Shown one piece after another: positions 35,647 through 46,458 of a stretch of 64,000 nt of DNA. The notes beneath the pieces are model-generated. The model did not search any database, was not told the DNA's origin, and saw only the letters and a list, made by a program, of their open reading frames with translations. This stretch comes from Campylobacter sp. RM5004 (lineage in GTDB: Bacteria; Campylobacterota; Campylobacteria; Campylobacterales; Campylobacteraceae), in contig NZ_CP059599.1 of assembly GCF_022369455.1 (NCBI RefSeq), forward strand, positions 586,409-650,408, given 5' to 3'. Position 1 is the stretch's first letter. Every line of letters begins with the position of its first letter. The position numbers and the translations under genes are program-made.

Positions 35647-38600
35647 CTAAAATTTATAATTAAAGCCTAAATTTACTTTATAGTTTGATTCGTTTGTAAG
35701 CGAAATCTTTTTGGCAATATCAGCATTAATATCAAGCTTATTGCTAGGTTTTACTAATAAGCCTAATTTAGCATTTAAACCATAATCTCTAATTCCACTA
35801 AAATCACTCTCAAGCATAGAAACAACATTAGCTTTAGGAGATTTATTTAAATCATTATAATAAGCTAATTCAGTTTTCAAGCTAAAGTTTTTGTTCAAAT
35901 CAACTCCTGCTTTTACGCCTGTTTTTAAGCTTACTAATGTTCCTTGATTTGCTGTGATTTGCACATTTTTTGTTTTTACATTATGTTTTTGAAATCTAGT
36001 AGCATTTATTTCTAAACTTGGCTCTATATAGCTTGTAGTTCCTAATCTATGTCCTGCTTTTATGCTTGCTTGCCATAAATTAGTGTAGTAAGTGTTATTA
36101 AACTCAAGTTTTTTAGCATCAAATTTATGTTTAAGACTTGCATAAGCTAAAGAATAATCAATAAATACTCCATTATAAAAATTAGTGCTAGCATAAGCTC
36201 CGATTAGTTTAGTATCTATTTTAGCATTATCTAAACTAAGTCTTGAAGCGTTAGTAAATGCTCCATAACTTACGCTTAATTTATCTAAGTCAATAAAATT
36301 ATCAACTCCTACACTTATGCCTTTATTTTTTAGCTTAATGTCATTATAAAAATTATATGAATAATTATTATCTAGCCAAAAACCATGATTTTTATTATCA
36401 GTTCTTAGATAAGTATATCTATCATTTAAAATATCTAAATTGTTCTTTGCTATGAAATAAGGATTATAAATAATGCTATTTAGTTCTTTTTTTGTTGCAT
36501 TATCAAATACTTCGCTCATAATATAATCTTTATAATTTTTATCTACTGCTTGAGTAGTAGAATAATTTGCGTTTCCTTTGCCATTGATAATATCTATTAC
36601 TTCGCTTTCGCTAAGTTCTTTGCCCGCAAGCCCAACGCTCCAAATCTCTTTAATACTTGTTCCATCATCAATTTTATTATAATGAACTACGCTAGGTGAT
36701 AAAAAGATTGTTGAAATAGGGGTCGTGTAAGTTACTTTAAAAAATTCTTGTTTTACTATTTTAGGACTTGCTGCAAGCATGTCAGCTCTAATAGCATTAG
36801 GTGCTTTGTTATTTATTATTGCTACTGGAACATAGCCATTTATTAGTTTGCCTATATTTGTGTTTGAAATATTGATTGTATTATTTCCACCACTTGCACC
36901 TTCTTTTGCTATGATAGCTCCACTAAAATGCTCGTATAAAGAAGTATTATACCCCCCCCCAGTGATATAAAAAGTTGAATTTATAGCATTAAGTTTATTT
37001 ACTGCTAATTGTCCTACTATGTTTGAGTTATTTACGCTTAGACTATCTACTCTAATTCCACCTTTAATAGCTGAATTGTTTATAGTGTAGTTTCCACTTG
37101 TGATTTCTGCCTTATCATAAACGCTAGTTGCCTTATCATCATTACCTTTTAAAAAGATTTTTGATGTTACATTTGAATTAGTTATTTGAGCTTGTTTTGC
37201 ACTAATTTGGCTTGTATTTACATCTATGTTTTCAATAAGAAGAGTATCTTTTACTTCAACAACTTTAGCATTTATTTCATCTTTAGTATTAACATCTTCG
37301 TTTTTAAAATTGATATTATTTGAGATGATATTGTTTAAATCATTGTTTGTGCTTGCGTTTAAAGTCCCATTACTTACAATAATATCTCCATGGAAGTGGT
37401 TTGTATCTACACTAAAATTAGCTTCATCATTAGTGATGGTAACATCGCCTTTAAAAGTATTGTTTGAGCCTACGATAGTTCCTATTTCTACTTTATCTTC
37501 ATAAAAGGCTGAATTAGTATTTAAAACGCCTGTTCCTGTAACTTCTTTAGATACTTCACTACCTTCTTCTACATTAATAATTCCATTATTAACAATACTT
37601 CCTAATATGGTTGAATTATTTACTATGCTTAAACTTGCATCTTTGTTATTTACATTAATTCCGTGATTTAATTTAGCATTATCTAAGATATTGTTTTTAC
37701 TATTTCCTGTGATGGTTAGAGTATTATCAAAGGTTGAACCAACTGCATTAATACTATCAGCTACAACTTCTCCTTTAAAGGTACTATTATTATCGCTTAA
37801 AAGATTGTTTGTAGTTATGTTTCCACTAAATTCTGTATTAGTAGAAGTAAAATTATTACCTGCACTAAAATTAGCTGAGCTAGTTTGTTTGGTGGTGTTT
37901 GTGATAGTTATATCATTGCTTGCTGATACTACTTTATTAGTAGTTATGCTTGAATCATTTAGATTTAAATTTTTTACTTCTTCAATATCACCTGTAATGG
38001 CTGAATTAGTAAGTGTTAAATTGTTTCCTACTTTAAAGCTACCTTGAATATTAGCTGAATTATCTATTTTAACATCGTTTTTAACGATTACACTAGTAGA
38101 TTCTAAACTACTATTATTTAAAGTGATATTTCCTACTTCATTAACATTACCTTTAATTGTAGAATTAGTTATGCTAACATCTTCAATCTCTCCGGTACAA
38201 CCTTCTTCTATAAGGCAATACCCCCTATCATTTCTAGTAATATTTCCATTTAATGTAGCATTATCAATGATAACTTTATTTGTTCCTTGAATATCTCCAT
38301 TTAAAATAGAATTATTTTTAAGTGTTAAAGTCCCTGTTTCTACATTCGCATTTATTGTAGCATTATCAATAATAATATTTGTATCTATTTTATTTACGTG
38401 CCAATATAATGGTGATATTAAAATTTGATTTATTGTTCTTAGTTCTGTTGCAGTTATATTACCACCTGTTATCTTTATATTTTTAGCTTTTATTGCTTTG
38501 TTTGTATTTTTTATATCTGTATTACTTAGACTTAAGTTATCAACAACAAAAGATAAACCACCATTATTTCTATTTCCAATACCAACTTCTATTAAATTTG

Positions 38601-40239
38601 AATCGCTTATATTGATACTATTATTTACTAATTCTTCTTCATTTACATTAGCAGAATGCATACCAGTATTTGCTATCTTCATATTTGTTAAATTTAAAGT
38701 AGAATTATTATCAACACCAAATTCTAAGTTTGTTTCACTATCTTCAAAATTTTTAATACCATCTAAATCTAAGATTCCACTTGAGTAAATACCACCAGAT
38801 TTAATAACTAATTTTTGTGTTTTGTTAAAATTATGATTATTTACATGTATAGTTCCACCCCTAAGCGTTCCTTGTATTGTGCTTAGATTATCAAAGAATA
38901 TATTTCCACCTGTAATATCGCTATTAATTGTAGAATTTGTAATATGTATATTACCACCACCTAAAGTAGCTTTAGCATCAGTGTTGTTAATTACGCTATT
39001 GTTTATATAAACCTTAGCAGCTGACGCTGCACTTGCTGAACCTATTGAGGTGTTTGTAAATTTTGAATTATTAAATATTGTTGTGTTGTTAAATTTGAAA
39101 GAGTAATTGTTAATTGCGGTATTTATAAATTCGCTATCATTAAAAGTTGCTTGCGCTTTATCTCCTAAAGTTATATGATGACCACTGCCTTTAACATTTG
39201 TATTTTGCACTAAAAGTCTATTAAATGTATTTTCTCCATTCAAATCAATCCTATAAGTTCCTGATGATAAATTAATATCATTAAAAGTTACATTGTTTAA
39301 TTGCATATCAGAACTATTTGAACTAATATTAATCTTTTTATCAGCTGAACCATTTATTGTATGATTAATCAAAGTTAGATTTGCTAAATTTAAATCTTGC
39401 TTAATTTCATAGCTTGAATTATTAATCGTAAGACTATTATTAGCTCCAAATACTATTTCAGAATTTACAATTGAATTGTTTGTAATAGAAATACTAGCAT
39501 TATTTTCAAGTGTTATTTTTTCACCTTCTATATAGCTACTATCAATATTCGCTGAAGTTCTTATTGTTATATCAGTATCTAAAATAGATGAATTAGCAAT
39601 ATTTAAATTTCTTGAAAATATACTAGAATTTTTATTATCACTAGTTTTATCTAAAATCACCCCATTTAAAGTAAGATTTGGGATATATGCTTTTTGTATT
39701 GTATTATTACTAGGATTTATTTTAGATAAGCCAAGTTGACTATCGTGGATTGTAGAATTTTTGATAATCAAAGTTCCTTTTTCGTTTGCTTCACTCCAAG
39801 GCTCAATTTTTATATCACTAATGCTTGAATTATCAAATGTTGTTGTCGAAGTGTCTTTTAGCAAATAATTAAATCCAGAATTATTCCTATTGCCTTGCAA
39901 ACTTACATTATCAAATATATTAATCTTATCAAAAATTACTTTATTATTAAAATCTAAAACACTATTATTAATGGTAGTACCTATAATATTAGTAGTGTCT
40001 TTAGTTGAAGTTATTTGCATGTTTGAATAATTTTGATTTAAATTAAGTGTTCCACCTGTGTGGTTTATTATAGTTTTTACGTTTCCATCAGTAGCTGCTG
40101 CATTATGGGTTCCACTATTTACATTTATTATAGTATCTGCTAATGTAACTATATTATTATTTAAATTAGTTTCAGCATTAATTATATTAGCACTTAAAAG
40201 CATAAAAGCAATTAATGATAGCCTTATGGTTTTATTCAT
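35647..40239 (-). CDS. Phase-variable type V autotransporter
   Basis: The 1530-residue protein has a signal peptide (MNKTIRLSLIAFMLLSANII..A) and a passenger of about 1200 residues made of short repeats with Asn-rich turns (SSLESTSVIVKNDVKI and NLTLTNSAI styles), typical of a right-handed beta-helix. A C-terminal ~280-residue beta-barrel ends in ..YKVNLGFNYKF, with the terminal Phe used for outer-membrane insertion. A G9 tract on the sense strand (36952-36960) encodes GGG at residues 1094-1096, upstream of the barrel. With 9 G it is in frame (ON), while slippage by one or two bases would remove the barrel. Probable role: adhesion or surface variation, similar in principle to C. jejuni Cap autotransporters; the ligand is unknown. 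Confidence 0.88.
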   Translation of the reverse strand: MNKTIRLSLIAFMLLSANIINAETNLNNNIVTLADTIINVNSGTHNAAATDGNVKTIINHTGGTLNLNQNYSNMQITSTKDTTNIIGTTINNSVLDFNNKVIFDKINIFDNVSLQGNRNNSGFNYLLKDTSTTTFDNSSISDIKIEPWSEANEKGTLIIKNSTIHDSQLGLSKINPSNNTIQKAYIPNLTLNGVILDKTSDNKNSSIFSRNLNIANSSILDTDITIRTSANIDSSYIEGEKITLENNASISITNNSIVNSEIVFGANNSLTINNSSYEIKQDLNLANLTLINHTINGSADKKINISSNSSDMQLNNVTFNDINLSSGTYRIDLNGENTFNRLLVQNTNVKGSGHHITLGDKAQATFNDSEFINTAINNYSFKFNNTTIFNNSKFTNTSIGSASAASAAKVYINNSVINNTDAKATLGGGNIHITNSTINSDITGGNIFFDNLSTIQGTLRGGTIHVNNHNFNKTQKLVIKSGGIYSSGILDLDGIKNFEDSETNLEFGVDNNSTLNLTNMKIANTGMHSANVNEEELVNNSINISDSNLIEVGIGNRNNGGLSFVVDNLSLSNTDIKNTNKAIKAKNIKITGGNITATELRTINQILISPLYWHVNKIDTNIIIDNATINANVETGTLTLKNNSILNGDIQGTNKVIIDNATLNGNITRNDRGYCLIEEGCTGEIEDVSITNSTIKGNVNEVGNITLNNSSLESTSVIVKNDVKIDNSANIQGSFKVGNNLTLTNSAITGDIEEVKNLNLNDSSITTNKVVSASNDITITNTTKQTSSANFSAGNNFTSTNTEFSGNITTNNLLSDNNSTFKGEVVADSINAVGSTFDNTLTITGNSKNNILDNAKLNHGINVNNKDASLSIVNNSTILGSIVNNGIINVEEGSEVSKEVTGTGVLNTNSAFYEDKVEIGTIVGSNNTFKGDVTITNDEANFSVDTNHFHGDIIVSNGTLNASTNNDLNNIISNNINFKNEDVNTKDEINAKVVEVKDTLLIENIDVNTSQISAKQAQITNSNVTSKIFLKGNDDKATSVYDKAEITSGNYTINNSAIKGGIRVDSLSVNNSNIVGQLAVNKLNAINSTFYITGGGYNTSLYEHFSGAIIAKEGASGGNNTINISNTNIGKLINGYVPVAIINNKAPNAIRADMLAASPKIVKQEFFKVTYTTPISTIFLSPSVVHYNKIDDGTSIKEIWSVGLAGKELSESEVIDIINGKGNANYSTTQAVDKNYKDYIMSEVFDNATKKELNSIIYNPYFIAKNNLDILNDRYTYLRTDNKNHGFWLDNNYSYNFYNDIKLKNKGISVGVDNFIDLDKLSVSYGAFTNASRLSLDNAKIDTKLIGAYASTNFYNGVFIDYSLAYASLKHKFDAKKLEFNNTYYTNLWQASIKAGHRLGTTSYIEPSLEINATRFQKHNVKTKNVQITANQGTLVSLKTGVKAGVDLNKNFSLKTELAYYNDLNKSPKANVVSMLESDFSGIRDYGLNAKLGLLVKPSNKLDINADIAKKISLTNESNYKVNLGFNYKF
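36952..36960 (-). repeat. G9 phase-variation tract within the autotransporter
   Basis: C9 on the plus strand is G9 on the coding strand, read as Gly-Gly-Gly in frame. Its position between passenger and barrel makes slippage an on/off switch for surface display. Confidence 0.9.
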
Positions 40240-40396
40240 TTTTATCCCCTAAAATTAAATGAAAAAATAAGTGAATTATATTGAAAAAACCATATATTAA
40301 GATTAATGAATAGTTAATATAACGGGTGTTTATTTCATAAAACTTAAGAAAAATTATTAATTAAAAGTAATGTTATTTTATTTAATTTACTAAGCA

Positions 40397-40446
40397 AATT
40401 CCTAATTCAAATTCTAATAATTTTTAAGGAATTTGAATTAGGAAAT
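40397..40446. repeat. Inverted pair of the dispersed repeat upstream of the autotransporter and after gatA
   Basis: AATTCCTAATTCAAATTC (40397-40414) and GAATTTGAATTAGGAAAT (40429-40446) pair over ~17 bp. It lies just downstream of the gatA stop codon and probably terminates the minus-strand ileS-gatA operon. Confidence 0.8.
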
Positions 40447-40454
40447 AAGATTAA

Positions 40455-41816
40455 TTATTTAACAGCGTTTTCAAGGCTTAATGCAGCATTTAATAGATTT
40501 AATTCATCAAATCTTTTTGCTACTAATTGCACGCTTACATTTAAATTATCATCAGTTTTTGCTACCGGAACGCTAATTCCTGCTAGTTTTGCAAGATTTA
40601 CTGAAATTGTGAAAATATCTTCTAAATAGCTTTCAACTGAAGTACTTTTCGCATCAAAAGTTTTTGGTAATGTTGGACTAACTGGCATTAAGATTAAATC
40701 ATTATCACTTAAAATTTCGTTATATTTTCTTGTAATTACTTCTCTTACTAATTGAGCTTTTTTATAGTAAGCATCTATGTAGCCACTTGATAAAACGAAA
40801 GTTCCAAGAAGTATTCTTTTGCGAACTTCAAAGCCAAAGCCTTCGCTTCTAGTATTTACATAAAGTTCGTTTAAGTCTTTAAAATCATCAGCTCTTTTTC
40901 CATATCTTATACCATCATAACGACTTAGGTTTGCACTAGCTTCTGCACAAGCTATTATATAATAAGCTGCTACATCGTATTTACTATCAGCTAAATTAAC
41001 TTCACTTATGCTATGTCCGTGAGCTTTTAGTTTTTCTATCGCTTCATAGGTTTTTGCTTTGATATCTTCTGAGCATGAATCAATATAATTTTTAATAATT
41101 GCGATTTTATATTTTTTATTAGCGTCTAATTTATCAAATGTAGAAACAAAATCTACATTAGCACTTGTGCTATCGTATTTGCAATAGCCTGCGATTGCAT
41201 CGTATAAAATACTAGCATCTTTTACATTTTGAGTTAGCACTCCAACTTGATCTAAGCTACTTGAATAACTAGCAAGTCCGTATCTACTAACTCTTCCATA
41301 ACTAGGTTTAAATCCAACACAACCACAAAAAGCAGCAGGTTGGCGAACGCTTCCGCCTGTATCGCTTCCAAGTGCTGCTAGAGCGATTTTAGCCCCAACA
41401 ACTGCAGCGCTACCACCACTACTTCCACCAGGAACTAAAGAATTATTAAGTGGGTTTAAAGTCTTGCCATAATAACTACTTTTAGTAGTATTTCCCATAG
41501 CAAATTCATCCATATTACATCTTCCAAATGGTGCAAAGCCTTTATTTTTCATATTAGTAATTACACTAGCATCATAAGGTGCTACATATCCTTGCATAAT
41601 TTTTGAGCCATTTGTAACACTCCAGCCCTTTACTTGAATATTGTCTTTAATAGCAACAGGCACGCCTAAATAATCAACATCATCTAAAGGAGTGTTTATT
41701 AATTGCTCTACATAAGCTCCTAAATGCTTATTTTCTAAAGCTAATTTATTTAATTCTTTTTTTAATTCTATTAATTCATTATCGCTTAATTTTAAAGCTT
41801 GTTCTAAAGTTATCAT
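40455..41816 (-). CDS. gatA: Aspartyl/glutamyl-tRNA amidotransferase subunit A
   Basis: The 453-residue amidase has the Lys-cisSer-Ser triad regions: GVPVAIKDNIQVKG (Lys), PGGSSGGSAAVVG (cis-Ser) and GSDTGGSVRQPAAFCGCVGF (nucleophile Ser). It releases ammonia from Gln for transamidation of misacylated Glu-tRNA(Gln) and Asp-tRNA(Asn). The start codon overlaps the stop of the 33-residue peptide upstream. Confidence 0.97.
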   Translation of the reverse strand: MITLEQALKLSDNELIELKKELNKLALENKHLGAYVEQLINTPLDDVDYLGVPVAIKDNIQVKGWSVTNGSKIMQGYVAPYDASVITNMKNKGFAPFGRCNMDEFAMGNTTKSSYYGKTLNPLNNSLVPGGSSGGSAAVVGAKIALAALGSDTGGSVRQPAAFCGCVGFKPSYGRVSRYGLASYSSSLDQVGVLTQNVKDASILYDAIAGYCKYDSTSANVDFVSTFDKLDANKKYKIAIIKNYIDSCSEDIKAKTYEAIEKLKAHGHSISEVNLADSKYDVAAYYIIACAEASANLSRYDGIRYGKRADDFKDLNELYVNTRSEGFGFEVRKRILLGTFVLSSGYIDAYYKKAQLVREVITRKYNEILSDNDLILMPVSPTLPKTFDAKSTSVESYLEDIFTISVNLAKLAGISVPVAKTDDNLNVSVQLVAKRFDELNLLNAALSLENAVK

Positions 41817-41914
41817 TTCTTTCCTTTATTTACTAAAATTACTCCAATAGCACAAATTATAGCAAGAACTATAATTGTGCTAGCTATTAGCTCAAAGCTA
41901 ACAGGTTCGCTCAT
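41813..41914 (-). CDS. 33-residue single-helix membrane peptide between ileS and gatA
   Basis: The peptide [20 protein letters not shown] then [13 protein letters not shown] has one membrane helix and a basic C-terminal tail (predicted N-out/C-in). It is joined by ATGA overlaps at both ends: its ATG overlaps the ileS stop and its TGA overlaps the gatA start, so it is very likely translated. C. jejuni has a small membrane protein gene at the same position. Function unknown. Confidence 0.8.
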   Translation of the reverse strand: MSEPVSFELIASTIIVLAIICAIGVILVNKGKK

Positions 41915-44643
41915 TTTAAAACCTTTTCACATCTAGGACATAAGCTATCATCACTAGCGCTTAAATATTTCCAACATCTAGGGCATTTATGCATACTTGA
42001 TTTTGTGATTTTGTATTTTTTGCCATCTAGCTCAAAACTTGCCAATGCTTCATTATCATTTAAGCTTTCTATTTTGCTTAAAGAATAAAAATCAGCTGCA
42101 TCTTTAAAGCCTAAAATAGTTTCATCATCGGTTGATAAGTTAAGTTCTAATGTGCTTTTTATAACTTTTTCTTTTTTAAGAACATCAATTTGTTCATAAA
42201 ACTTAACACGAGTTTTTAATAAGTATTCATAATCATATTTACTTTCTTTGATAAAAGCCTTTAAATCAAAGTCTTCTAAATCAAAAATACTTCTAATATC
42301 TCCTACTATGAATTTATTTGCGTGTTCGCAAGCTTCGTTTGTAGTATGAGTTAAAACAGGTGCTAATAAAACTAATAATTTTTTAAGTATTAAAGCCATT
42401 GCTGTAATTGATGCAGTTCTTTTACTATCATCTTTTGCATCGCAATATAAGCTATCTTTGCAAACATCAAGATAAACGCCACTTAAATCAGCACTTAAGA
42501 AAGTGCAAAGTGCATTCATTCCTTTAGCAAAATCATATTCTAAGAAAGATTTTTTATAAAGTTCAAATACATTATAAGCTTTATTTAAAATCATCTTATC
42601 AAGTTCGCTAAAATCATAATTATAAGCTTTTAATTCGCTTGTATTTGCTAATAAAAATCTTATTGTATTTCTTATTTTTCTATACTGCTCGCTAGTTTGT
42701 TTTAGTATGCTTTCTCCTAATTTAACATCAGTTGAATAATCACATAATGTAATGTAAAGTCTAAAGATTTCTAAGCCGTAATTTTTCGCAATTTGTTCAG
42801 GTGCTATTACGTTGCCTAAACTCTTACTCATTTTTCTACCTTTTTCATCTACGGTAAATCCGTGAGTTAAAACTGCTTTATAAGGTGCTTGTTTGTTTAA
42901 AATTACACTTAGTAATAATGAACTTTGAAACCATCCACGATGCTGGTCGCTTCCTTCTAAATACATATCAGCTTGAGTTGTTTTAATATCGTAATTTCCA
43001 CTAGCTAAAACAGCATTAAATGTAGAACCACTATCAAACCAAACGTCTAAAATATCGGTAACTTTTTCTAATTCATCTGCTTTATATTTTGAATTAGCAG
43101 GTAATAAGTCTTTTATTTCTTTTTGCCACCAAACTCTTACACCTTCTTTTTCAAATATACTTGCAAGATGTTCGTAAAGTTCAAAATCCATAATCAAATT
43201 CCCTGACTTATCATTAAAGAAAGCCAAAGGCACACCCCAAGAACGTTGTCTTGAAATACACCAATCAGGGCGATTTGCAACCATTGTTCCGATTCTATTT
43301 TTTCCTGCTTTTGGATAAAAATTAACATCGTCTAAAGATTTTAAAGCTAATTCTCTTAAAGTCATACCATTGTAAAATTCTTTATCCATAGCTATGAAAA
43401 ATTGCTTTGTAGCTCTATAAATTATAGGCTTGTGGGTTCTCCAACAAAATGGATATGAGTGAATGAATTTTGAGCTTTTTATTAGGTTTTCGCCTAATAA
43501 TTCAAGTATTACTTCATTTGCTTTAAATACATGCATTCCAAGTAATTCAGGTTTATTTGGAACTAATCTTTTAATATTTTCATCATAACAACCATTATCA
43601 CCAACAGGCATTTCAACTTCTATTCCATATCTAAGACAAGCATAATAGTCATCTTCTCCGTGTCCTGGTGCAGTATGAACAAGACCACTACCACCATCCA
43701 TTAAAACATGATCGCCTGTGATGAATTGTGATTTATTATTATTTAGTGGATTTAATGCGAAAGTATTTTCTAAGAAATCTCCTTTAAATTCCAATACAGG
43801 TTTGATTTCAAAATCAGCTAAATCATCTAATCTTTTCTTAGCTACGATAAGACCATTTTCGCCTAATACATAAAGCTCATCTTTATTTAAAGCTATTGCT
43901 TTATTTGCTGGTAGCGTCCAAGGAGTAGTAGTCCAAATAACAGCTCTTGCATTATTTAAAACGCTTTCACTTGCTCCAAGCGATTTTAATTTTTCTTTAG
44001 CATCATCATTTAGTGCAAATGCTACGAAAATTGAATAATCTTCTTTATCTTCATATTCAACTTCAGCTTCAGCTAAAGCACTCTTAGCAGCCCAACTCCA
44101 ATAAACTGGCTTACTTCTTTGAATTAAAAGTCCGTTTTTTGCTACTTCTAAAAGTGTTTTATAAATATTTGCTTCAAACTTAAAATCCATTGTAAGATAA
44201 GGCTTTTCAAAATCTCCTATAATTCCTAAATCTTGAAATTCTTTCTTTTGAATAGCTATGAATTCATTAGCATGATCGGTGCATGCGTCGTGAATTTCTT
44301 TTATAGTTGGATTTTTATCCTTTAATTTAATTTCAACTTGTTGTTCAATAGGCAAACCATGGCAATCCCAACCTGGAGTATAGCTAATAGAATTATTTGC
44401 TAAAAAATATCTAGTTTTATTGATAGTATCTTTTAAGATTTTATTTAAAGCATGACCTATATGTAAATGTCCGTTAGCATAAGGAGGTCCGTCGTGTAAA
44501 ACAAACTTCGGAGCTTTTTTATCTCTTAATTGCTGATATGCAAATGATGAAAATTTTTCAAAACTCTTTTTTTCATTTTCATAAAGATTTGCTCTCATCT
44601 CAAAAGTGGTATTAGGTAATAATAATGTATCTTTATAATCCAT
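41911..44643 (-). CDS. ileS: Isoleucyl-tRNA synthetase
   Basis: Class I synthetase charging tRNA(Ile), about 910 residues from the preferred start [20 protein letters not shown] at 44643. The longer frame to 44682 adds 13 residues without family support. HIGH motif: [45 protein letters not shown]. The editing domain lies in between. The zinc-binding end [19 protein letters not shown] is intact. Confidence 0.97.
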   Translation of the reverse strand: MDYKDTLLLPNTTFEMRANLYENEKKSFEKFSSFAYQQLRDKKAPKFVLHDGPPYANGHLHIGHALNKILKDTINKTRYFLANNSISYTPGWDCHGLPIEQQVEIKLKDKNPTIKEIHDACTDHANEFIAIQKKEFQDLGIIGDFEKPYLTMDFKFEANIYKTLLEVAKNGLLIQRSKPVYWSWAAKSALAEAEVEYEDKEDYSIFVAFALNDDAKEKLKSLGASESVLNNARAVIWTTTPWTLPANKAIALNKDELYVLGENGLIVAKKRLDDLADFEIKPVLEFKGDFLENTFALNPLNNNKSQFITGDHVLMDGGSGLVHTAPGHGEDDYYACLRYGIEVEMPVGDNGCYDENIKRLVPNKPELLGMHVFKANEVILELLGENLIKSSKFIHSYPFCWRTHKPIIYRATKQFFIAMDKEFYNGMTLRELALKSLDDVNFYPKAGKNRIGTMVANRPDWCISRQRSWGVPLAFFNDKSGNLIMDFELYEHLASIFEKEGVRVWWQKEIKDLLPANSKYKADELEKVTDILDVWFDSGSTFNAVLASGNYDIKTTQADMYLEGSDQHRGWFQSSLLLSVILNKQAPYKAVLTHGFTVDEKGRKMSKSLGNVIAPEQIAKNYGLEIFRLYITLCDYSTDVKLGESILKQTSEQYRKIRNTIRFLLANTSELKAYNYDFSELDKMILNKAYNVFELYKKSFLEYDFAKGMNALCTFLSADLSGVYLDVCKDSLYCDAKDDSKRTASITAMALILKKLLVLLAPVLTHTTNEACEHANKFIVGDIRSIFDLEDFDLKAFIKESKYDYEYLLKTRVKFYEQIDVLKKEKVIKSTLELNLSTDDETILGFKDAADFYSLSKIESLNDNEALASFELDGKKYKITKSSMHKCPRCWKYLSASDDSLCPRCEKVLK

Positions 44644-44719
44644 AATGTGCCCTTGTAATAATTTTTGATTGTTAAAATGCACTTATTTTGCTATACTTTT
44701 TTAAATAAAAGGATAAGAA

Positions 44720-45805
44720 ATGAAACATTTATTAATATATTTTACAAAAGATTTGAGTTTTAATAATTCATTTTGCAATTTTGTGGATAGAAAACTACAA
44801 GAAAAGAATTTAATAACTAATTCAATAATAAAATTAAATGATGATGATTCTAAATTAAACACGCTTTTAGAAATTGATGCAAAAAAATATGAATTAATCA
44901 CAATAATTGCAGATGAGCATTCTTTTTCAATGATTAATAAAATACTTGCAACCTTAAAAGAATGCGAATTATTTTTAGTTGATGATGAATTCATTGTAGC
45001 TGATACTAAAGTTTATCAAAAAAACTCAGTTTTAATTGATTTAAATGGTATTTCAATTAATGTTTTAAAGGCTAGTGCTTTTTATTTGCCTGAGATTTTA
45101 CATACAGCAAAAGCAAATTATGATTTTTTAATAAGTGATTTGGACTTAGAAAGTGCTGAAATTTTATTAAATACTAGCGTTAAACCTTATGGGGTAAATC
45201 TTAATATATTTTCAATTTTGGATAATTTATTGTATGTAAAAGTTACTACTAATGAATATTCTGATGAAGTAGGGTTTTTAAACTCAATCAAATCATTATT
45301 TCCTAAAAAAATACTTTTTACAAACAATATTTATAAACATATAATCACAAAGTTAAAAGAAAATAATAAAAAATTTAGCCTTGCAGAAAGCTGCACCGGT
45401 GGAATGATAGCAAGCAATTTTACTAAGATTGATGGTGCTAGTGAAGTTTATGAAGGAAGTGTGGTAACTTATTCAAATAAGAGCAAAAAAGCTTGGCTTA
45501 ATGTAGATGATTTTTATTTAGAAAATGGTGCTGTATATTCTCAAAATTGTTCTTTAGCAATGGCTAATGGGGTTTTAAAACTTACAAAGGCAAATTACAC
45601 TATATCTTGCACTGGAGTATTAGGTGCAAATGATGATTTAGGAACTAAAAGCGGTGTTGTTTATATAAGCGCTGTTAGTGATACAGGATTAATTTTACAT
45701 GAAAGATTAGAGCTAAAAGGTGATAGAATTTATATGCAAGAGCAATGCTCTTATGCTTGTGCTTTATTATTATGTAAATTAGAAAAGGATTTATTCTTTG
45801 AATGA
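44720..45805 (+). CDS. CinA-related protein with C-terminal amidase domain
   Basis: The 361-residue protein has a C-terminal CinA/PncC domain: FSLAESCTGGMIASNFTKI and GSVVTYSNKSKKAWLNV, then ISCTGVLGANDDLGTKSGVV. The family deamidates nicotinamide mononucleotide. The N-terminal ~200 residues occupy the place of the molybdopterin-binding-like COG1058 domain but are degenerate. It is divergent from ileS, as in C. jejuni, and overlaps hemD by 4 bp. Confidence 0.85.
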   Translation: MKHLLIYFTKDLSFNNSFCNFVDRKLQEKNLITNSIIKLNDDDSKLNTLLEIDAKKYELITIIADEHSFSMINKILATLKECELFLVDDEFIVADTKVYQKNSVLIDLNGISINVLKASAFYLPEILHTAKANYDFLISDLDLESAEILLNTSVKPYGVNLNIFSILDNLLYVKVTTNEYSDEVGFLNSIKSLFPKKILFTNNIYKHIITKLKENNKKFSLAESCTGGMIASNFTKIDGASEVYEGSVVTYSNKSKKAWLNVDDFYLENGAVYSQNCSLAMANGVLKLTKANYTISCTGVLGANDDLGTKSGVVYISAVSDTGLILHERLELKGDRIYMQEQCSYACALLLCKLEKDLFFE

Positions 45806-46458
45806 TTTATGTAGTTGGCTTAAAAAATGAAAGTAATATTAAAAGTATTTTTGTAAATGAAATTATTTTTAATGAATTTAGCATAAATGATGATTTTAGT
45901 GTAGCTATATTTACAAGCAAAAATGCTGTAAAAGCTTGTGAAATTAATAATATTAATTTAAAAAATAAAAAGATTTTTAGCATAGGTAGTGCAACTACAA
46001 ATTATTTAAATGAAATTGGTTTAAATGTATTTTATACAGGCAGCACTGCGCACGCAAGTGAGTTTAAATACGAGATTTTACCTTTGCTTAAAAGTGAAAA
46101 ATGTGTTTATTTTAAGGCTTTGCAAATTATTAGCGATTTAGATGAGTTTTTATATAAAAACAACATTGATTTAAGATGCGTTGTATCATATTCTAACCAT
46201 AGATTAAAAGCGCCTTTAGGCAATGATTTTATGCCTTTTAATGAAGAGATTAAAGAAGATGATATTTTGATTTTTTTAGCACCTTCTGGGGTTAGAGATT
46301 TTGCTTATTTTTATGATTTTTTTCCAAAAAATATAATAGCAATTGGTAAAAGCACTCAAAAAGCTTTAAGTGATTTAAAAATAAATTCAATTATTCCAGC
46401 TTATCCAACTCTTGATGAATGCTTAAAGCTAGCTCAAGATTTAAAAAAGCTTTCGTGA
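45802..46458 (+). CDS. hemD: Uroporphyrinogen-III synthase
   Basis: The 218-residue two-lobed enzyme cyclises hydroxymethylbilane to uroporphyrinogen III in heme synthesis. Recognisable segments are VAIFTSKNAVKACEINNINL, KIFSIGSATTNYLNEIGLNV and DILIFLAPSGVRDFAYFYDF, then NIIAIGKSTQKAL. HemD is poorly conserved, but these lobes are characteristic. Convergent 25-bp overlap with the DUF234-like gene. Confidence 0.85.
   Translation: MIYVVGLKNESNIKSIFVNEIIFNEFSINDDFSVAIFTSKNAVKACEINNINLKNKKIFSIGSATTNYLNEIGLNVFYTGSTAHASEFKYEILPLLKSEKCVYFKALQIISDLDEFLYKNNIDLRCVVSYSNHRLKAPLGNDFMPFNEEIKEDDILIFLAPSGVRDFAYFYDFFPKNIIAIGKSTQKALSDLKINSIIPAYPTLDECLKLAQDLKKLS

Noticed and set aside
37226-38788. Plus-strand frames within the autotransporter
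   Set aside because: They are antisense shadows of the repeated passenger; composition follows the opposite-strand codons.
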